In this document: positions 43,111-52,176 of the stretch, piece after piece
Layout of the letters: each line of letters starts with the position of its first letter
How positions within the stretch are numbered: position 1 is the stretch's first letter
The notes under the pieces: generated by a model
Seen by the model: only the letters and a program-made list of their open reading frames with translations
The model's database searches: none
Told to the model about the DNA's origin: nothing
Made by a program: the position numbers and the translations under genes
Assembly (NCBI RefSeq): GCF_010730195.1
Contig: NZ_AP022613.1
Location: forward strand, 4,588,001-4,652,000
From: Mycobacterium conspicuum
GTDB taxonomy: Bacteria; Actinomycetota; Actinomycetes; Mycobacteriales; Mycobacteriaceae
Direction: 5' to 3'
DNA: 64,000 nucleotides

Positions 43111-45633
43111 ATGTCGTTCGTCATCGCAGCACCCGACCTGATCGCGTCGGCGGCCTCGGATCTGGCCGGGGTGCGTTCCCTCATCGGCGAGGCCAACGCG
43201 GCCGCGGCCGCCTCGACGACCGCGGTGGCGACGGCCGCCGGCGACGAGGTGTCGGCGGCGATCGCGTCGCTGTTTTCCGCTCACGGGCAACAGTTTCAGG
43301 CGCTCAGCGCCCAGGCGGCCGCGTTTCATGCCGAGTTCGTGCGGGCGCTGAGCGGGGCGGGAAACGCGTACGCGGTTATCGAGGCCGGCAACGTTTCGCC
43401 GTTGCAGGCCGTGCAGCGAGACGCGCTGGCGGCGGTCAATTTACCGACCGAGGCGGTGTTGGGGCGCCCGCTGATCGGCAACGGCGCCAACGGCGCGGCG
43501 GGCACCGGGCAGGCCGGCGGGGCCGGCGGGATCTTGTGGGGCAACGGCGGTAACGGCGGTTCCGGGGCGCCCGGGCAGGCCGGTGGCAAGGGCGGCAGCG
43601 CCGGGCTGTTCGGCAACGGCGGCAACGGCGGGGCCGGCGGTGTCGGAACCAACGGCGGCACGGGCACTGCCGGCCTTGCCGGCGGCAACGGTGGTGCCGG
43701 CGGCGCCGGCGGTGCGGGTGGCAGCGGCGGGCTCTTGCACGGCAACGGCGGTTCGGGCGGCCAGGGTGGCGCCGGCGGCAACGGCGGCCAAGGCGGTGCC
43801 GGCAGCGTCGGCGCACCGGGCGCCAACGGCGGCAACGGCGGCCAGGGCGGTGCCGGCGGTGCGGCCGGCCACGCCAACAACGGCACCGCCGGCCACCAAG
43901 GGGCCGGCGGCCAGGGCGGCAACGGCGGCGTGGGCGGCGCCGGCGGGCAAGGCATCGCGGGCACCGACAACAGCGCCAACCCCGGGGTGGCCGGCGGCGA
44001 CGGCGGCGTCGGGGGCCAGGGCGGCACCGGCGGCAACGCCGGCCTCGGCGGGACCGGCCTGGGCGGCCACGCCGCCTCCGGCACCGCCGGCGACGGCGGT
44101 AACGGCGGTCAGGGCGGCAACGGCGGCCGGGGCGGGGTCGGCACCGCCGGGAACCAGGGCGCCGCCGGCGGCAACGGCGGCACCGGCGGGGCCGGCGGCC
44201 AAGCCGGCTCCGGCGGCGGCGGTCAGCAAGGCCTCGGCGGCCACGGCGGCAACGGCGGCAACGGCGGCGCCGGCGGGCAGGGCATCGCGGGCACCGACAA
44301 CAGCGCCAACCCCGGAGTGGCCGGCGGCACCGGCGGCGTCGGGGGCCAGGGCGGCACCGGCGGCAACGCCGGCCTCGGCGGCAGCGGTTTCGGCGGTGTG
44401 GGTGCCTCAGGCATCGCCGGCAACGGTGGCACCGGCGGCCAGGGCGGCAACGGCGGCCAGGGCGGGGTCGGCACCGCCGGGAACCAGGGCGCCGCCGGCG
44501 GCAACGGCGGCCAAGGCGGGGCCGGCGGCCAAGCCGGCTTAGGCGGCGGCGGTCTGCAAGGCCTCGGCGGTCACGGCGGCAACGGCGGCAACGGCGGCAC
44601 CGGCGGCCAAGGCATCGCGGGCACCGATAACAGCGCCAACCCCGGGGTGGCCGGCGGCAACGGCGGCACCGGGGGCCAGGGCGGCACCGGCGGCAACGCG
44701 GGCCTCGGCGGCAGCGGGTTCGGCGGCCAAGCCGCCTCCGGCATCGCCGGCAATGGCGGCGACGGCGGCCAGGGCGGCAACGGCGGCCAGGGCGGGGTCG
44801 GCTTCGCCGGCAACCAGGGCGCCGCCGGCGGCAACGGCGGCACCGGCGGGGCCGGCGGCCAAGCCGGCTCCGGCGGCGGCGGCCAGCAGGGCGCCGGCGG
44901 TCAGGGCGGCAACGGCGGGCAAGGCGGCACCGGCGGTCAGGGCACCGCGGGCACCGACAACAGCGCCAACCCCGGGGTGGCCGGCGGCAACGGCGGCGAC
45001 GGGGGCCAGGGCGGCACCGGCGGCAACGCGGGCCTCGGCGGCAGCGGCAGAGGCGGCCAAGCCGCCTCCGGCATCGCCGGCAACGGCGGCACCGGCGGAC
45101 AGGGCGGCAACGGCGGCCAGGGCGGGGTCGGCGCCACCGGCGACCAGGGCGCCGCCGGCGGCAACGGCGGCACCGGCGGGCCCGGCGGTCTGGCCGGCTC
45201 CGGCGGCGGCCAGCAGGGCGCCGGCGGCCAGGGCGGCAACGGCGGGCAGGGCGGCACCGGCGGCCAGGGCACCGCGGGCACCGACAACAGCAACACCCCC
45301 GGCGTGGCCGGCGGCAACGGCGGCACCGGGGGCCAGGGCGGCACCGGCGGCAACGCCGGCGCCGGCGGAACGGGCTCTACCCAGGGCGCCGCCGGCACCG
45401 CCGGCTCCGGCGGGCAGGGCGGTACCGGCGGCAACGGCGGCAACGGCGGGCGGGCAGCGGCACCGCCGGCCGGCAACGGCTCAGGGCACCGGTGGCACCG
45501 CCGCGGCCGGTGGCACCAACGGCAGCGGCGGCAGCGGCGGCAGCGGCGGCCAGGGCGGCGCGGGCGGCAATGGCAACGCCGGCAGCGCGGGCAACGTCGG
45601 GCGCGCGGGCGGCTCCGGTGGCCAGGGCGGTAA
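43111..45633 (+). CDS. PE_PGRS protein, N-terminal frame
   Basis: 841 codons before the TAG/TGA at 45631-45633. Residues 1-95 are a PE domain (MSFVIAAPDLIASAASDLAG; helices ending in YAVIEAGN, a YxxxE export motif), followed by the linker and a PGRS array of GGxGGx repeats, including four to five copies of a 110-residue module with TDNSANPGVAGG. The last 50 residues (HRWHRRG and similar) are out-of-frame, Arg-rich and not real PGRS. Confidence 0.7.
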   Translation: MSFVIAAPDLIASAASDLAGVRSLIGEANAAAAASTTAVATAAGDEVSAAIASLFSAHGQQFQALSAQAAAFHAEFVRALSGAGNAYAVIEAGNVSPLQAVQRDALAAVNLPTEAVLGRPLIGNGANGAAGTGQAGGAGGILWGNGGNGGSGAPGQAGGKGGSAGLFGNGGNGGAGGVGTNGGTGTAGLAGGNGGAGGAGGAGGSGGLLHGNGGSGGQGGAGGNGGQGGAGSVGAPGANGGNGGQGGAGGAAGHANNGTAGHQGAGGQGGNGGVGGAGGQGIAGTDNSANPGVAGGDGGVGGQGGTGGNAGLGGTGLGGHAASGTAGDGGNGGQGGNGGRGGVGTAGNQGAAGGNGGTGGAGGQAGSGGGGQQGLGGHGGNGGNGGAGGQGIAGTDNSANPGVAGGTGGVGGQGGTGGNAGLGGSGFGGVGASGIAGNGGTGGQGGNGGQGGVGTAGNQGAAGGNGGQGGAGGQAGLGGGGLQGLGGHGGNGGNGGTGGQGIAGTDNSANPGVAGGNGGTGGQGGTGGNAGLGGSGFGGQAASGIAGNGGDGGQGGNGGQGGVGFAGNQGAAGGNGGTGGAGGQAGSGGGGQQGAGGQGGNGGQGGTGGQGTAGTDNSANPGVAGGNGGDGGQGGTGGNAGLGGSGRGGQAASGIAGNGGTGGQGGNGGQGGVGATGDQGAAGGNGGTGGPGGLAGSGGGQQGAGGQGGNGGQGGTGGQGTAGTDNSNTPGVAGGNGGTGGQGGTGGNAGAGGTGSTQGAAGTAGSGGQGGTGGNGGNGGRAAAPPAGNGSGHRWHRRGRWHQRQRRQRRQRRPGRRGRQWQRRQRGQRRARGRLRWPGR
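43951..45440 (+). repeat. 330-bp tandem repeat array in PGRS region
   Basis: The segment beginning GGCATCGCGGGCACCGA or a close variant recurs at 43951, 44281, 44611, 44941 and 45268, a spacing of 330, 330, 330 and 327 bp. Each unit encodes 110 (or 109) residues with TDNSANPGVAGG, GGTGGNAGLGGSG and NQGAAGGNGG subunits. The fifth copy is partial and degenerates near the frameshift. Such arrays recombine and slip, so copy number probably varies among strains and short-read assemblies may collapse it. Confidence 0.85.
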
Positions 45634-47851
45634 CGGCGGGGCCGGCGGGCAGGCCGGCACCGGCGCGGGTTCCGTCGGGGCGGCCGGCAACGGCGGCCAG
45701 GGTGGCAACGGCGGGGCCGCCGGCAACGGCGGCAACGGCGGCAGCGCGGCCAACGGTGGCGCCGCGGGTAACGGCGGCAACGGCGGCAACGGCGGCGACG
45801 GCGCCGCGCCCACCGGCGCCGCAGCCGGTGGCAGCGGCGGCAACGGCGGCAACGGCGCCGTGGGCGGCACGGGCGGCGAGCCCGGTTCCGGCGGCACCGC
45901 CGGCGGCAGCGGCGGCAACGGCGGCAACGGCGGCGCGGGCGGCCGGGGCAGTAACGGAGGCGCGGGCGTCAACAGCGCCGGCGGCGGAGGCGGCAACGGC
46001 GGCAATGGCGGTAGCGGTGGTGCCGGCGGCAGCCCAGGCAACAGTGCCAGCAAACAAGTCGCCGCGGCTAACCATGTGTTCTACGGCAGCGGCGGCAACG
46101 GCGGGGCCGGCGGCGATGCCGGCAACGGCGGCACCGGCGACGACGGCGCGCCCGGTGACAACCCCGGCTATGCCGGCGGCACCGGCGGCACCGGCGGCCA
46201 GGGCGGCCAGGGCGGCGCCTCCAACCAGCCGGGCACGAACCACGGCCTGTTCGGATGGAACGGCAATGGCGGAGCGGGCGGCAACGGCGGCGACGGCGGT
46301 GGCGGCGGCACCGGCGGCACCGGCGTCGGCACCGTCGGCGGCACCGGCGGGAACGGCGGTGACGGCGGAGCGGCCGGCGCCGGTGGCGCGCCCGGCAACG
46401 GCGCCGACGCCGCGCCCGCAAGCGAAGCCCTGCCCGTCGGCACCGGCGGCAACGGCGGCAATGGCGGATCCGCCGGAACGGGCGGCAACGGCGGACAAGG
46501 CGCCCCCGGCTTCGACGGCGGGGCCGGCGGCAACGGCGGGCACGGCGCCAACGGCGGCTCCGGGGGCGACGGCGCCAGCGGCCAAAGCAGCTTCCTCGCC
46601 CAGGGCGACAACGGCGGCGACGGCGGCGCCGGCGGCACGGGCGGCAACGGCGGCGCCGGCGGCACGGGCGGAATCGGGGCCAACGGCGGCACCGGCGGCA
46701 ACGCCGGCACCGGCGGCAACGGCGGTAACGCCGGCAACGGCGGCACCGCGGTAACCACCGGCCCCGGCGGCTACGGCGGCGCAGGCGGCGACGGCGGCAG
46801 CGGCGCGAACGCGGGCCAGGCCGGCTCGGGCGGCGCCGCCGCTGCCGGCGCCGGCGCGGGCGCCACCGGCGGCGGCGCCAACGGGGGCAATGGCGGCGCC
46901 GGCGGCAATAGCGGAAGCGGCGGCATCGATGGCACGTTCGGCACCAACGGCCTAGGCGGCGCCGGCGGCGCCGGCAGTTCCGTCGGCGGCAACACCGGAA
47001 CCACCGGCGTCAACGGGGCCACCGGCGGCACGGGCTCCAGCACCCTGACGAACGCAAGCGTCCCGCTAACGATGAAGAGCACGACGAACCCGATCGTCTA
47101 CATCTCGGTGAACGGCGGGCAGTCGGTGCCCGTCGAGGTTGACACCGGATCCACCGGTCTCGTCATCGAAAGTCAGTACGTCCCAACGGCAAACCTCGGC
47201 TCGTCGATCGGTTCGGGCACGGCCAGCTACGTCGGCGGCCTGACCTACAACTACACGACATATTCGACGACGGTGAATTTCGGCAACGGCATCGTCACCC
47301 AGCCGACCGGCGTGGATCTGGTCAGTGGGTCGGCGGTGAACAACTATTTCGGCCAGTTCGGAATCGTTGGCGTATTGGGTATCGGACCCAACAACGGGTT
47401 CCCGGGCACCAGCACGATAGTCACCGCGTTGCCGGGCGCCCTGAACAACGGCGTACTCATCAACGAACCGGCCGGTGTGCTGGAATTCGGCCCTAACCCG
47501 CTGCCCGCCGGAACCACGGTTACCGGCGCCCCCGTCTCCACCGTGAACGTCCAAATCGGCAGCGGGACACCGCAAACCGTGCCCGTGATGTTCGACAGCG
47601 GCGGCCTGCACGGGACGATCCCGGCAACGGTACTCGGGACCGGTCAGACCTCCGGACACGTGCCGGCGGGAACACTGATCTCGGTCTACACCACCGACGG
47701 GCACCTGCTGTACTCCTACACGACGACCTCCACCAACACCCTGGCGGTGACGGGCACCCAGATGGAGACCGGCTACGAGCCGTTCGCGCAGCAGCCGGTG
47801 TACATCGGGTACAGCCCCAGCGGCGTCGGAACGATGGTCTTCGACACCTGA
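45485..47851 (+). CDS. PGRS with C-terminal aspartic protease, second frame
   Basis: About 788 residues in frame, with no start codon proper to it. The first 520 are PGRS. From about 47050 a folded domain follows: the first catalytic Asp is in VDTGSTGLV (codon 47141), the second in FDSGGLHG (codon 47594), spaced as in a two-lobed aspartic protease, with FGQFGIVGVLGIG between. It ends YIGYSPSGVGTMVFDT. Both catalytic Asp residues remain, so the domain could be active if the frame were restored. Confidence 0.72.
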   Translation, partial: GTGGTAAAGGTNGSGGSGGSGGQGGAGGNGNAGSAGNVGRAGGSGGQGGNGGAGGQAGTGAGSVGAAGNGGQGGNGGAAGNGGNGGSAANGGAAGNGGNGGNGGDGAAPTGAAAGGSGGNGGNGAVGGTGGEPGSGGTAGGSGGNGGNGGAGGRGSNGGAGVNSAGGGGGNGGNGGSGGAGGSPGNSASKQVAAANHVFYGSGGNGGAGGDAGNGGTGDDGAPGDNPGYAGGTGGTGGQGGQGGASNQPGTNHGLFGWNGNGGAGGNGGDGGGGGTGGTGVGTVGGTGGNGGDGGAAGAGGAPGNGADAAPASEALPVGTGGNGGNGGSAGTGGNGGQGAPGFDGGAGGNGGHGANGGSGGDGASGQSSFLAQGDNGGDGGAGGTGGNGGAGGTGGIGANGGTGGNAGTGGNGGNAGNGGTAVTTGPGGYGGAGGDGGSGANAGQAGSGGAAAAGAGAGATGGGANGGNGGAGGNSGSGGIDGTFGTNGLGGAGGAGSSVGGNTGTTGVNGATGGTGSSTLTNASVPLTMKSTTNPIVYISVNGGQSVPVEVDTGSTGLVIESQYVPTANLGSSIGSGTASYVGGLTYNYTTYSTTVNFGNGIVTQPTGVDLVSGSAVNNYFGQFGIVGVLGIGPNNGFPGTSTIVTALPGALNNGVLINEPAGVLEFGPNPLPAGTTVTGAPVSTVNVQIGSGTPQTVPVMFDSGGLHGTIPATVLGTGQTSGHVPAGTLISVYTTDGHLLYSYTTTSTNTLAVTGTQMETGYEPFAQQPVYIGYSPSGVGTMVFDT

Positions 47852-47855
47852 GGCG

Positions 47856-49487
47856 TCAGTCGCGCGCCTCGATCACCGTGTAGGCATCCTCGGCGTAGCG
47901 CGCCCTGATCGCTTTCTTGTCGTACTTGCCCACGCTGGTCCGCGGGATCTCCTCGACAAACGTCCATCGCTCGGGCAGCCACCACCGAACGACCTTGTCC
48001 GCGAGGAACTTTCGAAGCTCAGCCGGTGTGATCGACGCGCCGTCGTTGACGACGACGACGGCCAGTGGCCGTTCCTGCCAGCGCTCGTCGGCGACACCGA
48101 CCACCGCGGCCTCGCGCACGTCCGGGTGCCCGACGAGGCAGTTCTCCAGCTCGACGGAGGAAATCCATTCCCCGCCGGACTTGATGACATCTTTGGCGCG
48201 GTCGGTCAGCGTGATGAAGCCCTGTTCGTCGATGCGCCCGACGTCGCCCGTGCGCAGCCAGCCGGACTCGAACTTGCCGGGGTCGCGTCCGCGGTAATAC
48301 GCCCCGGTGATCCAGGGGCCGCGCACCTCCACTTCACCAATCGCCTTGCCGTCGGTGGGCAGCGCGTGGCCGTCGTCGTCGACGATCCGAGCTTCTACGC
48401 CGCAGATCGGCCGTCCCGCGGTGCCGCGGAACGCCCACTGCTGGTCCTCCGGGGTTCCTCGCGGTGGCGACGCCATGGTGGCCACCGGCGACGTTTCCGT
48501 CATGCCCCACAGCTGCCGGATGTGGACGCCGTACCGCTCCTCGTATGCCCGCATCAGCGACACCGGAACGGCCGAGCCGCCGCAGACCACCAACCGCAGC
48601 GACGAGATGTCGTGCGCCGGGTCCTTCTCCAGGCGGTGCATGACGTCGTTCCAGATGGTCGGCACCGCGCCGGCGACCGTGGGCCGTTGCGTCTCGATCA
48701 TGTCGATCACCGAGGCCGGGTCGAGATGGCAATCGGGTAACACCAAGTCCGCGCCCGCCATCAGCGCGGCATACGGCATCCCCCACGCGTTGGCGTGGAA
48801 CATCGGCACGACCGGCAGCACGCTGTCGCTGGACCCCAGCGCCATCGCGTTGCCCCCGCAGGCCGCCATGGTGTGTATGTAACTCGAACGATGGCTGTAG
48901 ACAACACCTTTCGGGTGTCCGGTGGTGCCGCTGGTGTAGCACATGGCGGCCGCGGAGCGCTCGTCGATGCGGGGCCAGTCGAACTCGGTGGGCTCGGCGG
49001 CGATCACGTCGGCGTAGCGCAGCACCGTCTTGCCCGAGTCTTGCAGCAGCGAAAGGTCGCCCTCCCCCACCGCGATCACGGTGTGCACGGTGTCCAGCTT
49101 CGGCAGGATCGGCCCGAGCAGTTCGGCCAGGGACACGTCGGCGACGACCACCCGATCCTCGGCCTCGTTGGCCGCGTAGGCGATCTGATCGGGGAAAAGC
49201 CGGATGTTGAGGGTATGCAGGACGGCGCCCATCGACGGCACCGTCACGTAGGCCGTCAGGTGCTCGGCGTTGTTCCACATGAACGTGGCGACTCGCTGAT
49301 CCCCGGTAATGCCGATGCGGCGCAAGGCATTTGCCAACTGAGCCGCCTGCAGGCCGATTTCGCGGTAGCTGATCTGGCGGTAGCCGGCACCGGTCGCGGT
49401 GGTGACCGTGCGGGCGCCATGGATGCCGCAGGCGTGCCGCATGATCGCGTCGAGCGTCAACGGAAAGTCCTGCATTGTGCTGTCCAT
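47856..49487 (-). CDS. fadD14: fatty-acyl-CoA/AMP ligase FadD14
   Basis: Activates a carboxylic acid to an acyl-adenylate and then acyl-CoA. 543 residues, the length recalled for Rv1058. AMP-binding motif YTSGTTGHPKGVV, the second ATP motif GWLRTGDVG, and the C-terminal catalytic Lys region RTSVGKYDKKAIR are present. ATG 49475 is an alternative start. Chain-length preference cannot be read from the sequence. It follows the beta-propeller gene by 72 bp. Confidence 0.92.
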   Translation of the reverse strand: MDSTMQDFPLTLDAIMRHACGIHGARTVTTATGAGYRQISYREIGLQAAQLANALRRIGITGDQRVATFMWNNAEHLTAYVTVPSMGAVLHTLNIRLFPDQIAYAANEAEDRVVVADVSLAELLGPILPKLDTVHTVIAVGEGDLSLLQDSGKTVLRYADVIAAEPTEFDWPRIDERSAAAMCYTSGTTGHPKGVVYSHRSSYIHTMAACGGNAMALGSSDSVLPVVPMFHANAWGMPYAALMAGADLVLPDCHLDPASVIDMIETQRPTVAGAVPTIWNDVMHRLEKDPAHDISSLRLVVCGGSAVPVSLMRAYEERYGVHIRQLWGMTETSPVATMASPPRGTPEDQQWAFRGTAGRPICGVEARIVDDDGHALPTDGKAIGEVEVRGPWITGAYYRGRDPGKFESGWLRTGDVGRIDEQGFITLTDRAKDVIKSGGEWISSVELENCLVGHPDVREAAVVGVADERWQERPLAVVVVNDGASITPAELRKFLADKVVRWWLPERWTFVEEIPRTSVGKYDKKAIRARYAEDAYTVIEARD

Positions 49488-49559
49488 CGGGCGAATGCTA
49501 TCGCCGCGCGGACCAACGGGGAACGGGTTCCCCCCAAGATCCGGAACTGCCGGGGCGAA

Positions 49560-50687
49560 CTACTTGGCCAGGGCCGGCTCGTAGCGCAACACCTGGGGCA
49601 TGAGCCAGTCGGCCGAGGCGTGACTGCGCGGCGGCGCGCCCTCGATCGCCAGGGGAGCGGCCGGGTCTGATGCGGTCAGCGCGGCCACGCTGACCGCGCC
49701 CGAGTAGTCGGCGACGTACAGACGCTTTCCGTCCGGGCTTTCGACCACGCACGACGGCTGCTGTGTGACCGCGATCGTGCCGATGATGTCCTCGGTGAGC
49801 GTGCACAGCACGGTGACGCCCTCGTCGCTGACCAAATAGGCGCGGTCGCCGTCCCGGCTGATCGTGCAGCCGGTGAGGTTGCCGCTGATCTCGCCGAGCT
49901 TGCAGGTGCTGGTGATCTTGTTGGTCCGGGTGTCGACGACGTCGACCACCGCTCCCACCTCGGGGCAGCAACTGGCGACGTAGGCGAGGGCGCCGTCGGG
50001 GCTGAGCGCGACGTCACGCACGGCCAGGCCGATCTCCACGACGCCGGTGACCGTCAAGCCGCCGTCGCGGGGCGGGGTGGGCGTTTTCCGGCGCCAGCGC
50101 GCACGTCCGGGGGAGCTCTCGCCCGACGGTGCGCCGAGCACGACGAGCTTCCCGCCGGCCGGGCCGTTGGTGCCGACATACACGGCCCCGTCGGCGCCGG
50201 TGCGGACGCACGCAGCGGTGGTGCCGGGTCCCGCGATGTCGATCACCTCGACGCGGCCCGTGGTGGTGTCCACGACGGCGACGTCGGCACCGCCGGTGCC
50301 GTTTCGGCCGGCGTAGACATACCGGCCGTCCGCGCTCACCGCCAAGTCGCTGACGCTGAGGGCCAGCGGATGCGTCGCCACGACCGCGCCCGTGGACGCG
50401 TCGATGACCTCGATCGAGTCATAGGCCGGGGACACGCTGCTGACATACACCCGGTCGGGCCCGGCCGCGGCGATCGCGAACGGTTCGCGCACGCCCGCAA
50501 CCGTGTCGACGACCCGGCAGCTGTCGGTGTCGATGATCGAGACACTGTCGGCGCCGTAGTTGGTGACCATCAGCCGGCCGCCGTCGGGGCTAACCACGAC
50601 GCCCGCGATCGGACCCTCATGCACGGCAATCTCGGTGACGATCGGATCCTTCTGCACGTCGTTGTCGCTGTCCGGACTCACTGGCAC
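49560..50687 (-). CDS. seven-bladed beta-propeller protein (Rv1057 type)
   Basis: 375 residues built of YVTN/YncE-like blades, each with SPDGxxxYV and VxVxDT patterns (VVVSPDGGRLMVTNY; ALSPDGALAYVAS; VESPDGKRLYVADY). It has no signal peptide. The M. tuberculosis homologue is described as a beta-propeller controlled by the response regulator TrcR and by MprA and SigE. A GTG at 50681 is an alternative start. An AT-rich stretch lies in the upstream region. Molecular function unknown. Confidence 0.87.
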   Translation of the reverse strand: MPVSPDSDNDVQKDPIVTEIAVHEGPIAGVVVSPDGGRLMVTNYGADSVSIIDTDSCRVVDTVAGVREPFAIAAAGPDRVYVSSVSPAYDSIEVIDASTGAVVATHPLALSVSDLAVSADGRYVYAGRNGTGGADVAVVDTTTGRVEVIDIAGPGTTAACVRTGADGAVYVGTNGPAGGKLVVLGAPSGESSPGRARWRRKTPTPPRDGGLTVTGVVEIGLAVRDVALSPDGALAYVASCCPEVGAVVDVVDTRTNKITSTCKLGEISGNLTGCTISRDGDRAYLVSDEGVTVLCTLTEDIIGTIAVTQQPSCVVESPDGKRLYVADYSGAVSVAALTASDPAAPLAIEGAPPRSHASADWLMPQVLRYEPALAK

Positions 50688-51115
50688 CGCCTTTGCTTGT
50701 TGTCGGACCCTCGTCGGGCCGCCCGGGACACGGCGAGTCGCGAGAACTCCGCGACACCGGCGCCCGGGGATTAACTAGATGCAGCACCAAAGGGAGCTGT
50801 CACGCCTGCTTGAATGAAAAGTTTACCGGCCAAATTCCGGCCAAAAGAATCCAAATTCGGCACTGTTGCCCAAGTCACGGCGGCTCTTAGATTTGCCCAC
50901 GAGTTGCGTTTTTCAAAGCCGCACCGCAGCAAGCCTTAACGGGGCGTTGACCAGGCCTTGTGTCGGTGCCGCAACTGCACCGCCGCTGCGCCGAACAGGT
51001 GTCTAACTGAGAAAATATTAAAATTACCGGAAATTGGCGTGAGATATCACACTGCGCCGCGCCGTGCATAAGCGTTCCGACGTCACACAGCGCGTCGTGG
51101 CGCTCCCCCCGTTGC
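50688..51115. other. 428-bp regulatory region upstream of the beta-propeller gene
   Basis: No gene is supported. The segment has two AT-rich islands in GC-rich surroundings: 50810-50855, with the direct repeat CCGGCCAAA, and about 51005-51040, with GAAAATATTAAAATTACC. A near-palindrome GTGAGATATCACAC lies at 51039-51052. In M. tuberculosis TrcR binds AT-rich DNA upstream of Rv1057, so one island may be its equivalent; this is an analogy only. Confidence 0.45.
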
Positions 51116-51892
51116 TTAGCTGAAGTGGGTCTGGGGTCGGGGCAGGACGGCGCCGTCGACGATGATGTCGACCTTTTCGTTGTAGAAAGCCACCAGGCCC
51201 GCGATCGGGGCGACGGCGGGCAGCGGGTAATGGTAGGTCCACGCGAGGTTGGGTTGCACGGTGTCGCCCGCTCGCACCGACCAATATCCCGACGTCGTGC
51301 CCTTGTACGGGCACAGCGTCTGCGTCGAGCTGGGCTCGAGGTGCTCGAAGGCGACATCGGTCGGGTCGATGTAATACCTTGTGGGTAAACCGGTTTCGAA
51401 AAGCAGGACGGCAGATCCGGTGTCCGCGAGGAGGACGCCGTCCAGTTCGACCCGAATGTTGCGATGCGAACGCAGCGCGTCGACGCGCACATACGGATTG
51501 CGTGGATGGCCGTAAATCGGCTCGTCCTCCTCGAACCAGCGCAACGCCTCCCAGTCGAACCGCACCAAGCCCGCCACCGGGCTGTCGGTGTCGGCGTCGA
51601 ACACCCGCGCGGCGGAGGGATGGGTCTGCCCGGCGCCGACCAGCGAGTGCAGCCGCGACGGACCCAGCTGGACTTTCTGCGGGTGGTCGTCGTCGCGCAG
51701 GAACCCCGCGCCGACATCCCGCAGCGGAACGTAGTACTGCGGGTAGTACGGCACCTCCCAGACGTAGCGCGCCGCGGTGGTGTCGAAGACCAGCTGGTGG
51801 CCGAGATAGCCGCGGACCCGACGCGGCGCGGGCTCGATTCTCCCTCGCACGGCGGCCATTTGGGGATAGTCGGTGTCGCCGGTGGCGCTCAC
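51116..51892 (-). CDS. DUF427 domain protein (Rv1056 type)
   Basis: 258 residues containing two DUF427 modules (about 60-130 and 150-245), each with a YxxR/WYxxP-like strand pattern (VWEVPYYPQYYVPLRD; CPYKGTTSGYWSVRAG). Family members are related to bacterial proteins of unknown enzymology. The GTG start at 51892 overlaps the DUF6295 stop (GTGA), so the genes are co-translated. Orthologue of Rv1056; in M. tuberculosis it borders the leuX tRNA locus. Confidence 0.84.
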   Translation of the reverse strand: MSATGDTDYPQMAAVRGRIEPAPRRVRGYLGHQLVFDTTAARYVWEVPYYPQYYVPLRDVGAGFLRDDDHPQKVQLGPSRLHSLVGAGQTHPSAARVFDADTDSPVAGLVRFDWEALRWFEEDEPIYGHPRNPYVRVDALRSHRNIRVELDGVLLADTGSAVLLFETGLPTRYYIDPTDVAFEHLEPSSTQTLCPYKGTTSGYWSVRAGDTVQPNLAWTYHYPLPAVAPIAGLVAFYNEKVDIIVDGAVLPRPQTHFS

Positions 51893-52164
51893 GGCTGGTC
51901 CTTCGACGCCAGGCCGGCCGGCGCATGGCCGATCGCCCGGTGAATGGCATCGGCCAGGGCCAGCGCGCTCTCCTCGGTGAGTTCCAGCGCGACCCTCGCC
52001 GACGGGCCCAGCCGCGGGTTGATCACGTCGATGTTGACCGTGTGGCCGTAGGGCGCGTGGACGGGATGGTCGACGTACACCGTGGCGCGGTCGGCGCCGA
52101 ACCAGCCGGTCGCGCCCTTGCCGCTGCCGTCGATGGCGACGTGTTCGGTCAGATACGTGCACAT
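51889..52164 (-). CDS. DUF6295 family protein
   Basis: 91 residues from ATG 52164, with the family start MCTYLTEHVAIDGSGKG. An ATVYVDHPVHAPYGHT block holds two conserved His residues and an Asp, perhaps a metal or substrate site. Function unknown. GTG 52176 would add four residues and nearly touch the upstream dienelactone hydrolase stop, so the two genes are almost contiguous. Part of the minus-strand run 52932 to 51116. Confidence 0.8.
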   Translation of the reverse strand: MCTYLTEHVAIDGSGKGATGWFGADRATVYVDHPVHAPYGHTVNIDVINPRLGPSARVALELTEESALALADAIHRAIGHAPAGLASKDQP

Positions 52165-52176
52165 GGCTTGGGACAC

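Larger units (their letters stand above)
43111..47851 (+). pseudogene. PE_PGRS aspartic protease gene (PecA-like), frameshifted
   Basis: Taken together, the locus encodes a PE domain, a long PGRS region and a C-terminal retropepsin-like aspartic protease, the layout of the PecA/PecB/PecC proteases that trim PE_PGRS proteins at the cell surface after ESX-5 export. The frame used from 43111 ends at 45633, whereas the PGRS and protease sequence continues in another frame from about 45485. Between about 45450 and 45490 the Gly-rich pattern switches frame more than once, so either several indels or sequence errors in this GC-rich repeat are involved. If real, the protease loses its PE export signal. 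An RBS-like GGGAGG precedes ATG 43111. Confidence 0.72.

Noticed and set aside
43326..47082. Long proline- and alanine-rich reading frames on the minus strand
   Set aside because: They are the reverse complement of the PGRS repeats; GC-rich DNA without stop codons gives open frames in all six directions.
51005..51040. MprA box upstream of the beta-propeller gene
   Set aside because: TCTCAC and TCTCAG occur on the minus strand but 32 bp apart, too far for the two-repeat MprA site.
51039..51052. GTGAGATATCACAC as a CRP site
   Set aside because: CRP sites need GTGA and TCAC separated by six bases; here the separation is four.
50887..51717. A 276-codon minus-strand frame
   Set aside because: Composition is Arg/Ser/Thr-rich with no domain and it overlaps the DUF427 gene in another frame.
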